From contig CBFHUP010000001.1 in NCBI GenBank assembly GCA_965659115.1, forward strand, positions 31,128 through 95,127: a DNA stretch of 64,000 nt. Direction: 5' to 3'. The notes beneath the pieces are model-generated. The model was not told the origin of the DNA, made no database searches, and saw only the letters and a program-made list of their open reading frames with translations. This stretch comes from UBA8752 sp965659115 (GTDB lineage Bacteria > Bacteroidota > Bacteroidia > Flavobacteriales_D > Sanyastnellaceae). The translations under genes were made by a program, and so were the position numbers. Each line of letters starts with the position of its first letter. Within the stretch, counting starts at the first letter, position 1. Positions 17,176 to 24,530 of this stretch are shown here, piece by piece.

Positions 17176-18048
17176 TCAGTCGATGCGGAGTTTTTGCCGT
17201 CGCCCATCGGGCATGACGGCGATGATGATGCCCTTGGTCGAAGGTATGGGACAAGGCAGTGGGCACCCACAGGCCTCCAAAGCGCGTCCCATCAAATCAT
17301 AGAGGGCAATGGAATGCGGGGGGTGGGTCCCGGACCAATGCAGCGCGCCATTGTAGACCTGCAATTGGCCAGCTTGGGAGGCGATGGGCACGTTGCTCGG
17401 GGTCAAACTGTCCAGGCATCCAGGATGCGCTGGCAACCAAGTGGTGTCCAATTCAAAGTCATGCCGGAGTCCACCGTTTTGGGTGACGCAGGCCGCGCGC
17501 GGGTCCCAATCCGCGATGCAGAGATAGGCTGCCGGTCCCATCGGGCCATTTTCAGAGCCGATGCCTTCGATCCAGTACTCGGTAAAGTTGATGTTGTCGG
17601 ACAAGAGCTGCATGGTCAACCGGCGGCTGACCGTTCCGTCGGTCCAGGTGAAAGGCTCGACCGCAATGCAGGTGATTTCTTGTTCAATGCAATTCGGGGC
17701 CATCATCGTTTCCCCAGGCTCCAAACTAAAGTCAAACCACAGCGTTCCGGGGTCCGCATCGAGGTCCCAACGCATCCAGACTTCGCCAGCTTCTTGATTT
17801 TCATGGAACCAACCGGCAAAACCCGATGTGGGGCTGCCCTCGTATTGGACTTCCATTCTGTGCCAGAGCGAGCCATCAGCCATCGTCGTGTCCATGGCAA
17901 CGGAGTATGTCACGGGAGTCGGCAACCAGCCTCCTTCAACACCGCACCACGTTCGGTCTTCCTCCATCATGGACATGTAAGTGTCTTGGGCCAGTCCAGA
18001 GCTGCCTGCTGCCAGACACGCGATGAGCATGATGGTGCAGCGCATCAT
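17176..18048 (-). CDS. Secreted protein, possible T9SS cargo
   Basis: A 290-residue exported protein of unknown function. The signal peptide is short (MMRCTIMLIACLAAGSSGLA, cut near AQ). The mature part is rich in Trp, acidic residues and paired cysteines (TWCGVEGG, APNCIEQEITCIA, CIADWDPRAACV). The last 75 residues resemble a T9SS type A sorting domain: after QLQVYNGALHWSG come SIALYDLMGRAL and a closing GIIIAVMPDGRRQKLRI, the usual 'YDLxGR ... G-x-Y/I-x-V ... K' layout. If so it is anchored to or released from the cell surface. The ATG at 18048 shares a base with the hflX stop (TGATG). Confidence 0.7.
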   Translation of the reverse strand: MMRCTIMLIACLAAGSSGLAQDTYMSMMEEDRTWCGVEGGWLPTPVTYSVAMDTTMADGSLWHRMEVQYEGSPTSGFAGWFHENQEAGEVWMRWDLDADPGTLWFDFSLEPGETMMAPNCIEQEITCIAVEPFTWTDGTVSRRLTMQLLSDNINFTEYWIEGIGSENGPMGPAAYLCIADWDPRAACVTQNGGLRHDFELDTTWLPAHPGCLDSLTPSNVPIASQAGQLQVYNGALHWSGTHPPHSIALYDLMGRALEACGCPLPCPIPSTKGIIIAVMPDGRRQKLRID

Positions 18049-19226
18049 CAATACAGGAAATGGTTGTGCGGAAAGCGCTGAACATGGAGCTCTCGCACCT
18101 CAGCATAGAGGACTTCACGCAAGCTGTCCATGCCTTCTTTGGTTTTGGCAGAGAGGAAGAGCACAGGGCCGTCATGGTCTCCAAAACGCCGCCGCAGGCC
18201 TTCGATCAAGAGGGGCCGTTCCACGTTCCCATCAGGGTCGTTTAGTTGGTCTATTTTGTTGAACAGAAGCATGGTGCGCTGTGCGCCCGCCCCTATGCCC
18301 GAGAGGGTTTCCTCCACCACTTTTAGGTGGTCTTCAAACTGGGGGTGGGACACGTCGATCACATGAACCAGAAGGTCACTCTCGCGTGTCTCATCCAAAG
18401 TGCTCTTGAAGCTCTCCACGAGCTGGTGCGGCAGCTTTCGGATGAACCCTACGGTGTCGCTGAGCAAAAAGGGCAGGTTGTGCACCACCACCTTTCGGAC
18501 AGTGGTGTCCAGGGTAGCAAAGAGCTTGTTTTCTGCAAAGACTTCCGACTTGGAGAGGCGGTTCATCAGGGTCGACTTGCCTGCATTGGTGTAGCCTACA
18601 AGCGCCACACGGACCAGTGCACCGCGGTTTCCCCGTTGGGTGGCCATTTGGCGGTCTATGGCAGACAGGTCTTTTTTCAAGGCCGCAATCCGATCCCGGA
18701 TGATCCGCCGGTCCGTCTCGATTTCTTTTTCGCCGGGTCCCTTCATGCCGATGCCGCCTTTCTGCTTTTGCAGGTGGGTCCACATATTGGTCAATCGGGG
18801 CAACAAATACTGATACTGGGCCAGCTCAACCTGCGTCTTGGCATGCGCTGTTCTCGCGCGCTGAGCGAAGATGTCGAGGATGAGGTTGGCGCGGTCCAGG
18901 ACCTTGGTTTCTGGCAACGCCTCGCCCAAGTTGCGCAGCTGCGAGGGACTGAGTTCGTCGTCGAAAATGAGCAGGTCGATGTCGTGCTCCTCGATGTACT
19001 CGGTGATCTCCTGAAACTTGCCCTTGCCCACAAACGTCCGGACATCCGGATGGTCCAGCGATTGGGTAAACGTGCGAATGGTCTCTGCGTTTGCCGTGCG
19101 GGCCAAAAACTCCAGTTCGTCCAAATACTCCGCGAGCAAATCACGGGACTGGTCGCGGGTGACCAATCCAACCAAGACCGCCCTTTCGGGCTTGCCGTCT
19201 TTCCGGGCGAGGGGTTTCTCCAGCAT
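18048..19226 (-). CDS. hflX: GTPase HflX
   Basis: A 392-residue ribosome-associated GTPase that splits stalled ribosomes. The N-terminal domain has VGKGKFQEI and IFDDELSPSQLRNL. A coiled segment with the HflX signature AQYQYLLPRL and GGIGMKGPGEKEIETDRR follows. The G domain has the P-loop GYTNAGKS (211-218), the switch I T in FATLDTT, the G3 motif DTVG and the G4 motif NKID. The ATG overlaps the cytochrome c stop (TAATG) and the stop overlaps the next start (TGATG), so it sits in the middle of a coupled run. Confidence 0.96.
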   Translation of the reverse strand: MLEKPLARKDGKPERAVLVGLVTRDQSRDLLAEYLDELEFLARTANAETIRTFTQSLDHPDVRTFVGKGKFQEITEYIEEHDIDLLIFDDELSPSQLRNLGEALPETKVLDRANLILDIFAQRARTAHAKTQVELAQYQYLLPRLTNMWTHLQKQKGGIGMKGPGEKEIETDRRIIRDRIAALKKDLSAIDRQMATQRGNRGALVRVALVGYTNAGKSTLMNRLSKSEVFAENKLFATLDTTVRKVVVHNLPFLLSDTVGFIRKLPHQLVESFKSTLDETRESDLLVHVIDVSHPQFEDHLKVVEETLSGIGAGAQRTMLLFNKIDQLNDPDGNVERPLLIEGLRRRFGDHDGPVLFLSAKTKEGMDSLREVLYAEVRELHVQRFPHNHFLY

Positions 19227-19561
19227 TAGTCTCTGAAGCGTTCGATGTATTGGGCAACGGCATAAATCTCAGCTTTGCTCAGGACGCCCTTTTGGCCCGG
19301 CATGGTGCCCTTGCCGTAGGTGATCAGTGCAGCCCGCTTTTCGAGGTCCATGTCAGACTGGCTCAAATCCGGAGCTTTGGAAGCCATCAGCTTGCCATCA
19401 TCGCCGTGGCAAAGCGAGCATTTGCGGATGTACAAAGCCCTGGCTTGGGCTTCACTGACAGGTGCTGAACCGTCCGATGCTGGAGGGACACCATGGTCAC
19501 CGCAACCCGCTGAAGCGAGCACAGCGAGCCACAAGATGAGGGGCGTGGTGTAGGGTTTCAC
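19226..19561 (-). CDS. Cytochrome c family lipoprotein
   Basis: A 111-residue exported c-type cytochrome. The GTG start at 19561 overlaps the stop of the upstream gene by four bases (GTGA), which fixes the start. The signal sequence LILWLAVLASAGC ends in a lipobox-like SAGC, so it is probably a lipoprotein. The haem motif is CSLCH, followed by GDDGKLMASKAPDLSQS. The distal ligand is likely the Met in YGKGTMPGQKG. AEIYAVAQYIERFR closes the fold. The single haem domain suits a soluble electron carrier; the adjacent cytochrome b-like membrane protein is a plausible partner. Confidence 0.88.
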   Translation of the reverse strand: MKPYTTPLILWLAVLASAGCGDHGVPPASDGSAPVSEAQARALYIRKCSLCHGDDGKLMASKAPDLSQSDMDLEKRAALITYGKGTMPGQKGVLSKAEIYAVAQYIERFRD

Positions 19562-20010
19562 AACCAGCCGTATGCTTCGAATCCGGCGCGGAATGGCCAG
19601 GGAATGCTGGAGAGGATGAGCACCAATGAAACGGTAAACCAAATGGCTTGGCGGCGGAACTTGGTCCGGTCGTCATCGGCGCGCTTGGCGAGGCTGTGTC
19701 CCAACGTGCCCAGCACAACGGCAATGAGCATGGTGGCCATGTGTTCCAGCGAGAAAAAACGCATAACGGTGTTGGCCATCGCGTCGGCATTGCCCAACAT
19801 GCTGCTCCAGCCTTTGCCGAAGTACAGCACGAAACCGAGCACCAATTGCAAGTGCAAGGAAATCATGGTGAACAGCCCGCGCTTGTAGTCGCTGCTGCTA
19901 AAACTGCGTCCTGAAGACATTCCGGAGAAGGCCTTGACGATGGAGAGCAGCATGAGAATGAGGACGACCCATCTAAGGGCGCCGTGGAGGTGTTGGATTC
20001 CGGTCAACAT
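19558..20010 (-). CDS. Cytochrome b-like integral membrane protein
   Basis: A 150-residue protein with four transmembrane helices. Histidines sit in or near the helices (GIQHLHGALRW, ISLHLQLVLGF, SLEHMATMLIAV, LGTLGHSLAKR), which is what a haem-b four-helix bundle needs. Related short Bacteroidota proteins are usually annotated simply as cytochrome B. There is no signal peptide beyond the first helix. The ATG at 20010 gives a natural short N-terminus. The stop overlaps the cytochrome c start, supporting a shared redox role. Haem binding is inferred from the histidine spacing. Confidence 0.72.
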   Translation of the reverse strand: MLTGIQHLHGALRWVVLILMLLSIVKAFSGMSSGRSFSSSDYKRGLFTMISLHLQLVLGFVLYFGKGWSSMLGNADAMANTVMRFFSLEHMATMLIAVVLGTLGHSLAKRADDDRTKFRRQAIWFTVSLVLILSSIPWPFRAGFEAYGWL

Positions 20011-20040
20011 GGGACGAAGATACGGGGGTACATTGCGCCC

Positions 20041-20817
20041 ATGCGACTCGACTTGAAAGGAAAACACGCCCTCGTCTGTGGGGCGTCCCAAGGAATAGGC
20101 TGGGCAGCAGCCAAAGAGCTGGCGGAATTGGGGGCCCAGTGCACCCTGATGGCCCGGAATTCGGAGCGTTTGGAGCAGGCCGTTCAACGGCTCCCCGGAA
20201 CGGGTCACAGCATCGCAGTGGCCGACTTTACCCAGCCAGAGGCCGTGAGCGCAGCCGCGTTGAAGGCAGCAGAACAGGCTCCGGTGGACATCCTCATCAA
20301 CAACACCGGCGGACCTCCGGGCGGGCCAGCCCACGCGGCGGACACTTCAGCTTACCTCGCGGCCTTCACACAACACCTTTTGTGCAACCAGCGGTTGGTT
20401 CAAGCGGTGTTGCCCGGCATGCGGGCATCGGGCGGTGGACGCATCGTCAATGTGATTTCCACTTCGGTCAAGCAGCCACTCGACGGACTGGGCGTATCCA
20501 ATACCGTACGCGGCGCTGTGGCCAATTGGGCCAAAACCCTCGCCAACGAACTCGGCCCAGACGGCATTACAGTCAACAACGTCCTTCCCGGCGCGACGCG
20601 CACGGCAAGGTTGGATCAAATCGCGGAGGCGAAGGCGTCCAAGACCGGACAGTCACCTGCCGAAGTGCTGCACGCGATGGCACAAGCCGTTCCGTTGCGC
20701 CGCTTGGGCGAGGCGGAAGAAATCGGAGCGGCCATTGCCTTTCTGTGCAGTCCAGCAGCGGCGTACATCAGCGGCATCAATTTGCCGGTCGATGGCGGCC
20801 GCACCCGCTCGCTCTAA
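20041..20817 (+). CDS. SDR family oxidoreductase with altered catalytic residues
   Basis: A 258-residue Rossmann-fold protein of the short-chain dehydrogenase family, close in layout to FabG. The cofactor loop GASQGIG (14-20), the NNTGG segment (88-91) and the C-terminal PGATRTARLDQI and YISGINLPVDGG are normal. The catalytic YxxxK motif is missing: where Tyr and Lys are expected the sequence reads SNTVR (153-157), while the upstream serines (140-142) are kept. A subgroup of SDRs with SN-x-x-R at this place exists, so the protein is probably functional but uses different chemistry or only binds ligand. Divergent from the cytochrome b-like gene. Confidence 0.85.
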   Translation: MRLDLKGKHALVCGASQGIGWAAAKELAELGAQCTLMARNSERLEQAVQRLPGTGHSIAVADFTQPEAVSAAALKAAEQAPVDILINNTGGPPGGPAHAADTSAYLAAFTQHLLCNQRLVQAVLPGMRASGGGRIVNVISTSVKQPLDGLGVSNTVRGAVANWAKTLANELGPDGITVNNVLPGATRTARLDQIAEAKASKTGQSPAEVLHAMAQAVPLRRLGEAEEIGAAIAFLCSPAAAYISGINLPVDGGRTRSL

Positions 20818-20947
20818 CCCCAGAGCTGGGCCGCGCTCGGTTCATCACCAAGCCCCGGTCATAAACTTCATCCTTTGGATGGCCATTTCCACACCGCTGA
20901 AAGCTACTTTCGCACCGCACGTCAATCGAAACGTCACCTTACGTCCC

Positions 20948-22294
20948 ATGGAGCACCCCAGTGTCCAGGCGTTTATGGCAGAAGCCCTACGCCGCAATCC
21001 CAACGAGCCTGAGTTTTTGCAGGCCGTCGAAGAGGTCGCAGAGACCGTCATTCCCTTCATTGAAAACAACCCGAAATACCAAGGCCATGCCCTGTTGGAG
21101 CGCATGATCGAGCCTGAGCGTGTGATTTCTTTCCGCGTTCCATGGACCGACAATGCCGGCAACATTCAGGTCAACCGAGGCTACCGGGTGGAGTTTAATT
21201 CAGCCATTGGACCTTACAAAGGAGGGCTGAGATTTCACCCCAGCGTGAACTTGAGCATCCTCAAGTTCTTGGGCTATGAACAGGTCTTCAAGAATTCGCT
21301 CACAACCCTGCCCATGGGTGGGGGAAAGGGCGGTTCCGACTTCGACCCCAAAGGCAAGACGGATGCCGAAGTGATGCGTTTCTGTCAGAGTTTTATGACC
21401 GAGCTGAGCCGTCACATTGGTCCCAATACTGACGTCCCAGCAGGTGACATCGGTGTTGGAGGCCGTGAAATTGGATACATGTTTGGCCAGTACAAGCGCC
21501 TGCGCAATGAGTTTACTGGTGTCCTCACCGGAAAGAAGCCCGCATGGGGCGGCTCTTTGATCCGTCCAGAGGCGACCGGCTATGGAGCGACTTATTTCAT
21601 GGCAGAAATGCTCGCCATGAAAGACCAGTCCATCGATGGCAAAACCGTGGTCATTTCTGGTTCTGGCAACGTGGCTTTGCATGCCGCAGAGAAGTGTCTC
21701 CGTTTGGGAGGAAAAGTGGTGGCTTTGAGCGACAGCAAGGGCAGCATCCACGACCCTGCCGGGTTGACCGAAGAGAAGCTCGCTTGGCTCAAGGACCTGA
21801 AAGAGGTGCGCCGAGGGCGGATCTCAGAATACGCCGAGGCCCACGAAGGCGTCACATTCCGCGCTGGACAAGACCCTTGGGATTTGGCTTGCGATTTGGC
21901 ATTCCCTTGCGCCACTCAGAACGAATTGGATGGCGCAGAAGCTCAAACACTGGTGTCCAATGGCTGCAAAGCCGTGGCAGAGGGGGCCAACATGCCTTGC
22001 ACTCCTGAGGCCGTCGAATGCTTCCAGAAGGCGGGTGTCATGTTTGCTCCAGGAAAAGCCTCGAACGCCGGTGGCGTGGCGACATCTGGTTTGGAGATGT
22101 CCCAAAACAGTTTGCGGATGTCGTGGACCTCAGAAGAAGTCGATGGCCATTTGCAGCGCATCATGAAGGACATTCACGCCCAGTGCGTCCAGTACGGACG
22201 GACGGATGGAGGATCAGTGGACTATGTGCGCGGAGCCAACATCGCAGGCTTTGTGAAGGTCGCTGACGCCATGATCGATCAGGGCGTGGTGTGA
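20948..22294 (+). CDS. gdhA: NADP-type glutamate dehydrogenase
   Basis: A 448-residue hexameric glutamate dehydrogenase that makes glutamate from 2-oxoglutarate and ammonium. GPYKGGLRFHPSVN holds Lys91, LPMGGGKGG holds the catalytic Lys127, and the nearby VPAGDIGVGGREIG matches the family. The Rossmann part has VVISGSGNVALHAAEKCLRL. Length and the first 60 residues fit the bacterial NADP-linked class. The ATG at 20948 is chosen because MEHPSVQAFMAEALRRNP aligns with the family start; in-frame codons upstream are not coding-like. It is followed by the gap that holds the tandem small-RNA-like units. Confidence 0.95.
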   Translation: MEHPSVQAFMAEALRRNPNEPEFLQAVEEVAETVIPFIENNPKYQGHALLERMIEPERVISFRVPWTDNAGNIQVNRGYRVEFNSAIGPYKGGLRFHPSVNLSILKFLGYEQVFKNSLTTLPMGGGKGGSDFDPKGKTDAEVMRFCQSFMTELSRHIGPNTDVPAGDIGVGGREIGYMFGQYKRLRNEFTGVLTGKKPAWGGSLIRPEATGYGATYFMAEMLAMKDQSIDGKTVVISGSGNVALHAAEKCLRLGGKVVALSDSKGSIHDPAGLTEEKLAWLKDLKEVRRGRISEYAEAHEGVTFRAGQDPWDLACDLAFPCATQNELDGAEAQTLVSNGCKAVAEGANMPCTPEAVECFQKAGVMFAPGKASNAGGVATSGLEMSQNSLRMSWTSEEVDGHLQRIMKDIHAQCVQYGRTDGGSVDYVRGANIAGFVKVADAMIDQGVV

Positions 22295-22372
22295 CCATTT
22301 CTGACGGACTGTAGTCCGATGATGACAAAAGGTGTGAAGTCTGCTCCTACGACAGAACAGAATCAAGCACCC

Positions 22373-22380
22373 TACGTTTG
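22373..22380 (+). promoter_or_regulatory. Promoter-like -7 box of small-RNA unit 1
   Basis: TACGTTTG exactly fits the Bacteroidota -7 pattern TAnnTTTG. No TTG lies at the usual -33 distance; instead the conserved CTGCTCCTAC (22341-22350) occupies that zone, 22 bases upstream. The same arrangement occurs in unit 2. Confidence 0.5.
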
Positions 22381-22385
22381 AACTG

Positions 22386-22487
22386 TCAACGGCATGCATT
22401 CAAGCCGTTGGTGCCACGAGACAAGCGTGGCTGGCAAGCAATTTGGTTAAGTGAAGCGCCCTGGAAACGTCCGGGGCGCTTTCGTTT
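22386..22487 (+). ncRNA. Putative small RNA, tandem copy 1
   Basis: The predicted transcript is about 100 nt. Hairpin 1: CAACGGC (22387-22393) pairs perfectly with GCCGTTG (22404-22410). Hairpin 2: GCCACG (22413-22418) with CGTGGC (22426-22431). A linker, CTGGCAAGCAATTTGGTTAA, follows and is identical in copy 2. Hairpin 3 is an intrinsic terminator (22454-22481) followed by T-rich sequence. I cannot match it to a named RNA family. That it is transcribed is an inference from the promoter box, terminator and conserved pairing. Confidence 0.55.
22454..22487 (+). terminator. Intrinsic terminator of small-RNA unit 1
   Basis: AAGCGCCCTGG pairs with CCGGGGCGCTT around the loop AAACGT; one pair is G-U. 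The following sequence TTCGTTTTA gives the U-rich end. It would also stop read-through from gdhA. Confidence 0.85.
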
Positions 22488-22581
22488 TATACCCCATCGC
22501 TTGTGACAGTTTATGAAACGTAGGCAAGAACCGACAAGAAGCATATGTCCTGCTCCTACATGCAACCGAAGGCTTTGGTTC

Positions 22582-22589
22582 TACGTTTG
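22582..22589 (+). promoter_or_regulatory. Promoter-like -7 box of small-RNA unit 2
   Basis: A second TACGTTTG, 209 bases after the first and again six bases before the first hairpin arm, with CTGCTCCTAC at 22550-22559. Because the terminator of unit 1 lies in between, unit 2 would need its own promoter, which supports this box. Confidence 0.5.
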
Positions 22590-22594
22590 TAATG

Positions 22595-22697
22595 TCAACG
22601 GCACGCATTAAAGTCGTTGGTGCCACGAAGCAAGCGTGGCTGGCAAGCAATTTGGTTAATTAAAAGCGCCCTGGAAACGTCCGGGGCGCTTTCATTT
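22595..22697 (+). ncRNA. Putative small RNA, tandem copy 2
   Basis: Same layout as copy 1. Hairpin 1: CAACGGC (22596-22602) with GTCGTTG (22613-22619), where the C-to-T change turns a G-C into a G-U pair and keeps the stem. Hairpin 2: GCCACG (22622-22627) with CGTGGC (22635-22640); only loop bases differ. The linker CTGGCAAGCAATTTGGTTAA is unchanged, followed by a terminator. Differences lie in loops and in the spacer before the terminator, as expected for a selected RNA. Confidence 0.55.
22664..22697 (+). terminator. Intrinsic terminator of small-RNA unit 2
   Basis: The same AAGCGCCCTGG / CCGGGGCGCTT stem and AAACGT loop as in unit 1 (22664-22691), followed by TTCATTTT. A further T run (TTTTTT) lies at about 22704-22709. 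Confidence 0.85.
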
Positions 22698-22734
22698 TGG
22701 AGCTTTTTTGGGGGCGCCGTGCAGACGCAGCGCT

Positions 22735-23130
22735 TCAAGTGTCGCTGCAGAGCTCTACCAACACTTTTGCCGTATCGCTCGGGTGTAGGAATGCGATGCG
22801 CTTGTTGTCTGCACCTGGCTTGGGCCCGGTGACAATCCGGTAACCCTTTGCGGTGAGGCGTTCGAGTTCGGCTTCCAAATCATCGACATGAAAAGCGATG
22901 TGGTGCAAACCGGCCCCCCGCTTTTCGAGGTGCTTGGCAATGGCGCTATCGGGAGATGTGGGGACCAAGAGCTCCACTTTGGCTCCACCGGCCTCGAAGA
23001 AGGAGGTCAGAACCGCCTCGCCCATGACTTCTTCCCGCTTGTATGAGGGGCTCCCGAGCACCTCACCAAAGATCTTCTCTGCTGCTTCTAAATCTTCGAC
23101 GGCGATGCCGATATGCTCGAGTTTCTTCAT
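22735..23130 (-). CDS. mce: Methylmalonyl-CoA epimerase
   Basis: A 131-residue glyoxalase/vicinal-oxygen-chelate protein that interconverts (R)- and (S)-methylmalonyl-CoA. The start MKKLEHIGIAVEDLEAAEKI holds the first metal His. ELLVPTSPDSAIAKHLEKRG is the typical mid-section, GLHHIAFHVDDLEAEL gives the second His, and VLVELCSD the glutamate. The ATG at 23130 overlaps the kmo stop by four bases (ATGA). It links propionate or branched-chain catabolism to succinyl-CoA through the B12-dependent mutase. Confidence 0.94.
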   Translation of the reverse strand: MKKLEHIGIAVEDLEAAEKIFGEVLGSPSYKREEVMGEAVLTSFFEAGGAKVELLVPTSPDSAIAKHLEKRGAGLHHIAFHVDDLEAELERLTAKGYRIVTGPKPGADNKRIAFLHPSDTAKVLVELCSDT

Positions 23131-24530
23131 GCCAATTTGTGGGGCAGCCTTTCGGCGGCAAGAGACAAGGCGTGCTCGGCCACTTCTTCGCTGTCCCAGC
23201 ATTCGCCGATGTCAGCGCGGTCCATCACCTCTTCCATGATTCCATCTTGGATGGCACCAAGGGCCAACGCCTCATGATAAGGCAGATGTGAGAACGTGAC
23301 CATGGAATACAGCGGGGTCCACTGCTCTGGGAAGCGTTCAGTCAGCCTGCGCTCAATGCGTTTTCGCAACAAGAAACGGGGGTCACCCGTCTTGTCTCTC
23401 ATTTCGATGAAGTTGCGCAAAGCCAAGTCGCCGATGGCATCTCCATTGGGCTTGCGGTTTCGGCCAAATTCAGCGAAAAGCCCACCCCAATTGTCCGCAG
23501 CGGATGAACCTCCGCGGTCATCCAACATATCGGCGAGCACGCGCACATCTTCAAAACCGCTGTTCATACCCTGTCCGTAAAACGGCACAATGGCATGGGC
23601 CGCATCGCCGAGCAAAACAATCCGCTCCCCGTGATTCCAAGGGTTGCACCGTGTGGTGACCAATGAGCTTGTGGGGTGGGTGGCCCAATCGCTTTCGAAA
23701 TCAGGAAGGTGCTTCAGGACGTCCGGAAAGTGCTGCTCGAAATAGCCGCGCGCCGCTGAGGCCCCTTCGATGCCGGCAAAGGCATCTGCACCTTCGTAGG
23801 GGGCAAACAACGTGCAGGTAAAGGTGCGGTCGGGGTTGGGCAACGCCATGAGCATGAAATGGCCGCGTGGCCATATGTGCAATGCCTCGGGGTCGATGGC
23901 AAAGTCGCCATCTGCGTTGGGGGGCATGGCGACTTCCTTGTAGCCGTGCTCCAGGTAGAACTGGCTGAAATCGAACCGGTCTGTCCGCATCATGCGCGAA
24001 CGCACTGCACTGAAGGCTCCGTCCGTGCCAAAAACATGGCTGTGTTCAGCGGTCTGGCCGCTGCGAAAGTGCAAGGTCACACCTCCGTCGTTTTCTGAGA
24101 AGTCTTGAAGCGCGTGTTCAAATTTGACCTGCACCAGCCCGGTGGATTCGGCCTCCTCCAAAAGGATGCGGTTGAGCGGCCCGCGCGCCACCGAATAAAT
24201 GCACTCGTCGTGGCCGAACCGACCGCGGCCAGGCAGGCCGTATGGCTGATAGGTGAGCTCGCCTGCTTGGTTGTGCATGCACCGCGCTTTGACGGGCATG
24301 GCAATTTGGCGCACGGCGTCCATGGCTCCGGCGACTTCCAGCGCACGCCATCCCCTTTCGCTCAATGCGAGGTTGATGGACCTGCCGGCAGCATCGCCCA
24401 CCTTGCGTGGGTCTGCGCGGCGCTCATACACGGTCACTTTGTGGCCACGGTTGGCCAAGACCAAGGCCAGCAGGCTGCCCACAAGCCCTGCGCCAACAAT
24501 GGCGACAGACTGTCCGCTCTCGGAGGTCAT
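23127..24530 (-). CDS. kmo: Kynurenine 3-monooxygenase
   Basis: A 467-residue FAD-dependent hydroxylase that converts L-kynurenine to 3-hydroxykynurenine in tryptophan breakdown and NAD synthesis from tryptophan. The FAD motif VAIVGAGLVGSLLALVLANR starts the protein. GRSINLALSERGWRAL is the typical KMO block, and GDAAHAIVPFYGQGMNSGFED is the second FAD motif. The C-terminal part (ERFPEQWTPLYSMVTFSHLP) matches the membrane-associated helical tail of the family. Both ends overlap neighbours by four bases: the PLP enzyme upstream and mce downstream. No kynureninase or 3-hydroxyanthranilate dioxygenase gene is in the window. Confidence 0.95.
   Translation of the reverse strand: MTSESGQSVAIVGAGLVGSLLALVLANRGHKVTVYERRADPRKVGDAAGRSINLALSERGWRALEVAGAMDAVRQIAMPVKARCMHNQAGELTYQPYGLPGRGRFGHDECIYSVARGPLNRILLEEAESTGLVQVKFEHALQDFSENDGGVTLHFRSGQTAEHSHVFGTDGAFSAVRSRMMRTDRFDFSQFYLEHGYKEVAMPPNADGDFAIDPEALHIWPRGHFMLMALPNPDRTFTCTLFAPYEGADAFAGIEGASAARGYFEQHFPDVLKHLPDFESDWATHPTSSLVTTRCNPWNHGERIVLLGDAAHAIVPFYGQGMNSGFEDVRVLADMLDDRGGSSAADNWGGLFAEFGRNRKPNGDAIGDLALRNFIEMRDKTGDPRFLLRKRIERRLTERFPEQWTPLYSMVTFSHLPYHEALALGAIQDGIMEEVMDRADIGECWDSEEVAEHALSLAAERLPHKLA

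Larger units (their letters stand above)
22341..22699 (+). repeat. Tandem direct repeat, two units with 209 bp period
   Basis: Two units starting at 22341 and 22550 share, at identical spacing, the 10-mer CTGCTCCTAC, the box CTACGTTTG 31 bases later, and then about 115 bases of very similar sequence ending in a terminator. The similarity covers about 22372-22488 and 22581-22698. The segments between (22351-22371 and 22560-22580; 22489-22549) are much less alike. No protein-coding frame is shared. The gap between gdhA (ends 22294) and mce (ends 22735) holds nothing else apart from a small hairpin at 22305-22318. Confidence 0.9.

Noticed and set aside
16753..18081. Long plus-strand frame opposite rbfA and the secreted-protein gene
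   Set aside because: It is antisense to rbfA, which is certain, and shows no recognisable domain.
22305..22318. CGGACT-GT-AGTCCG palindrome after gdhA considered as a terminator
   Set aside because: No T run follows and the loop is very short; the first real terminator is at 22454.
22341..22699. Tandem repeat considered as a CRISPR array or insertion sequence
   Set aside because: There are only two units with a 209 bp period, no short regular repeats or spacers, no transposase frame and no target-site duplication.
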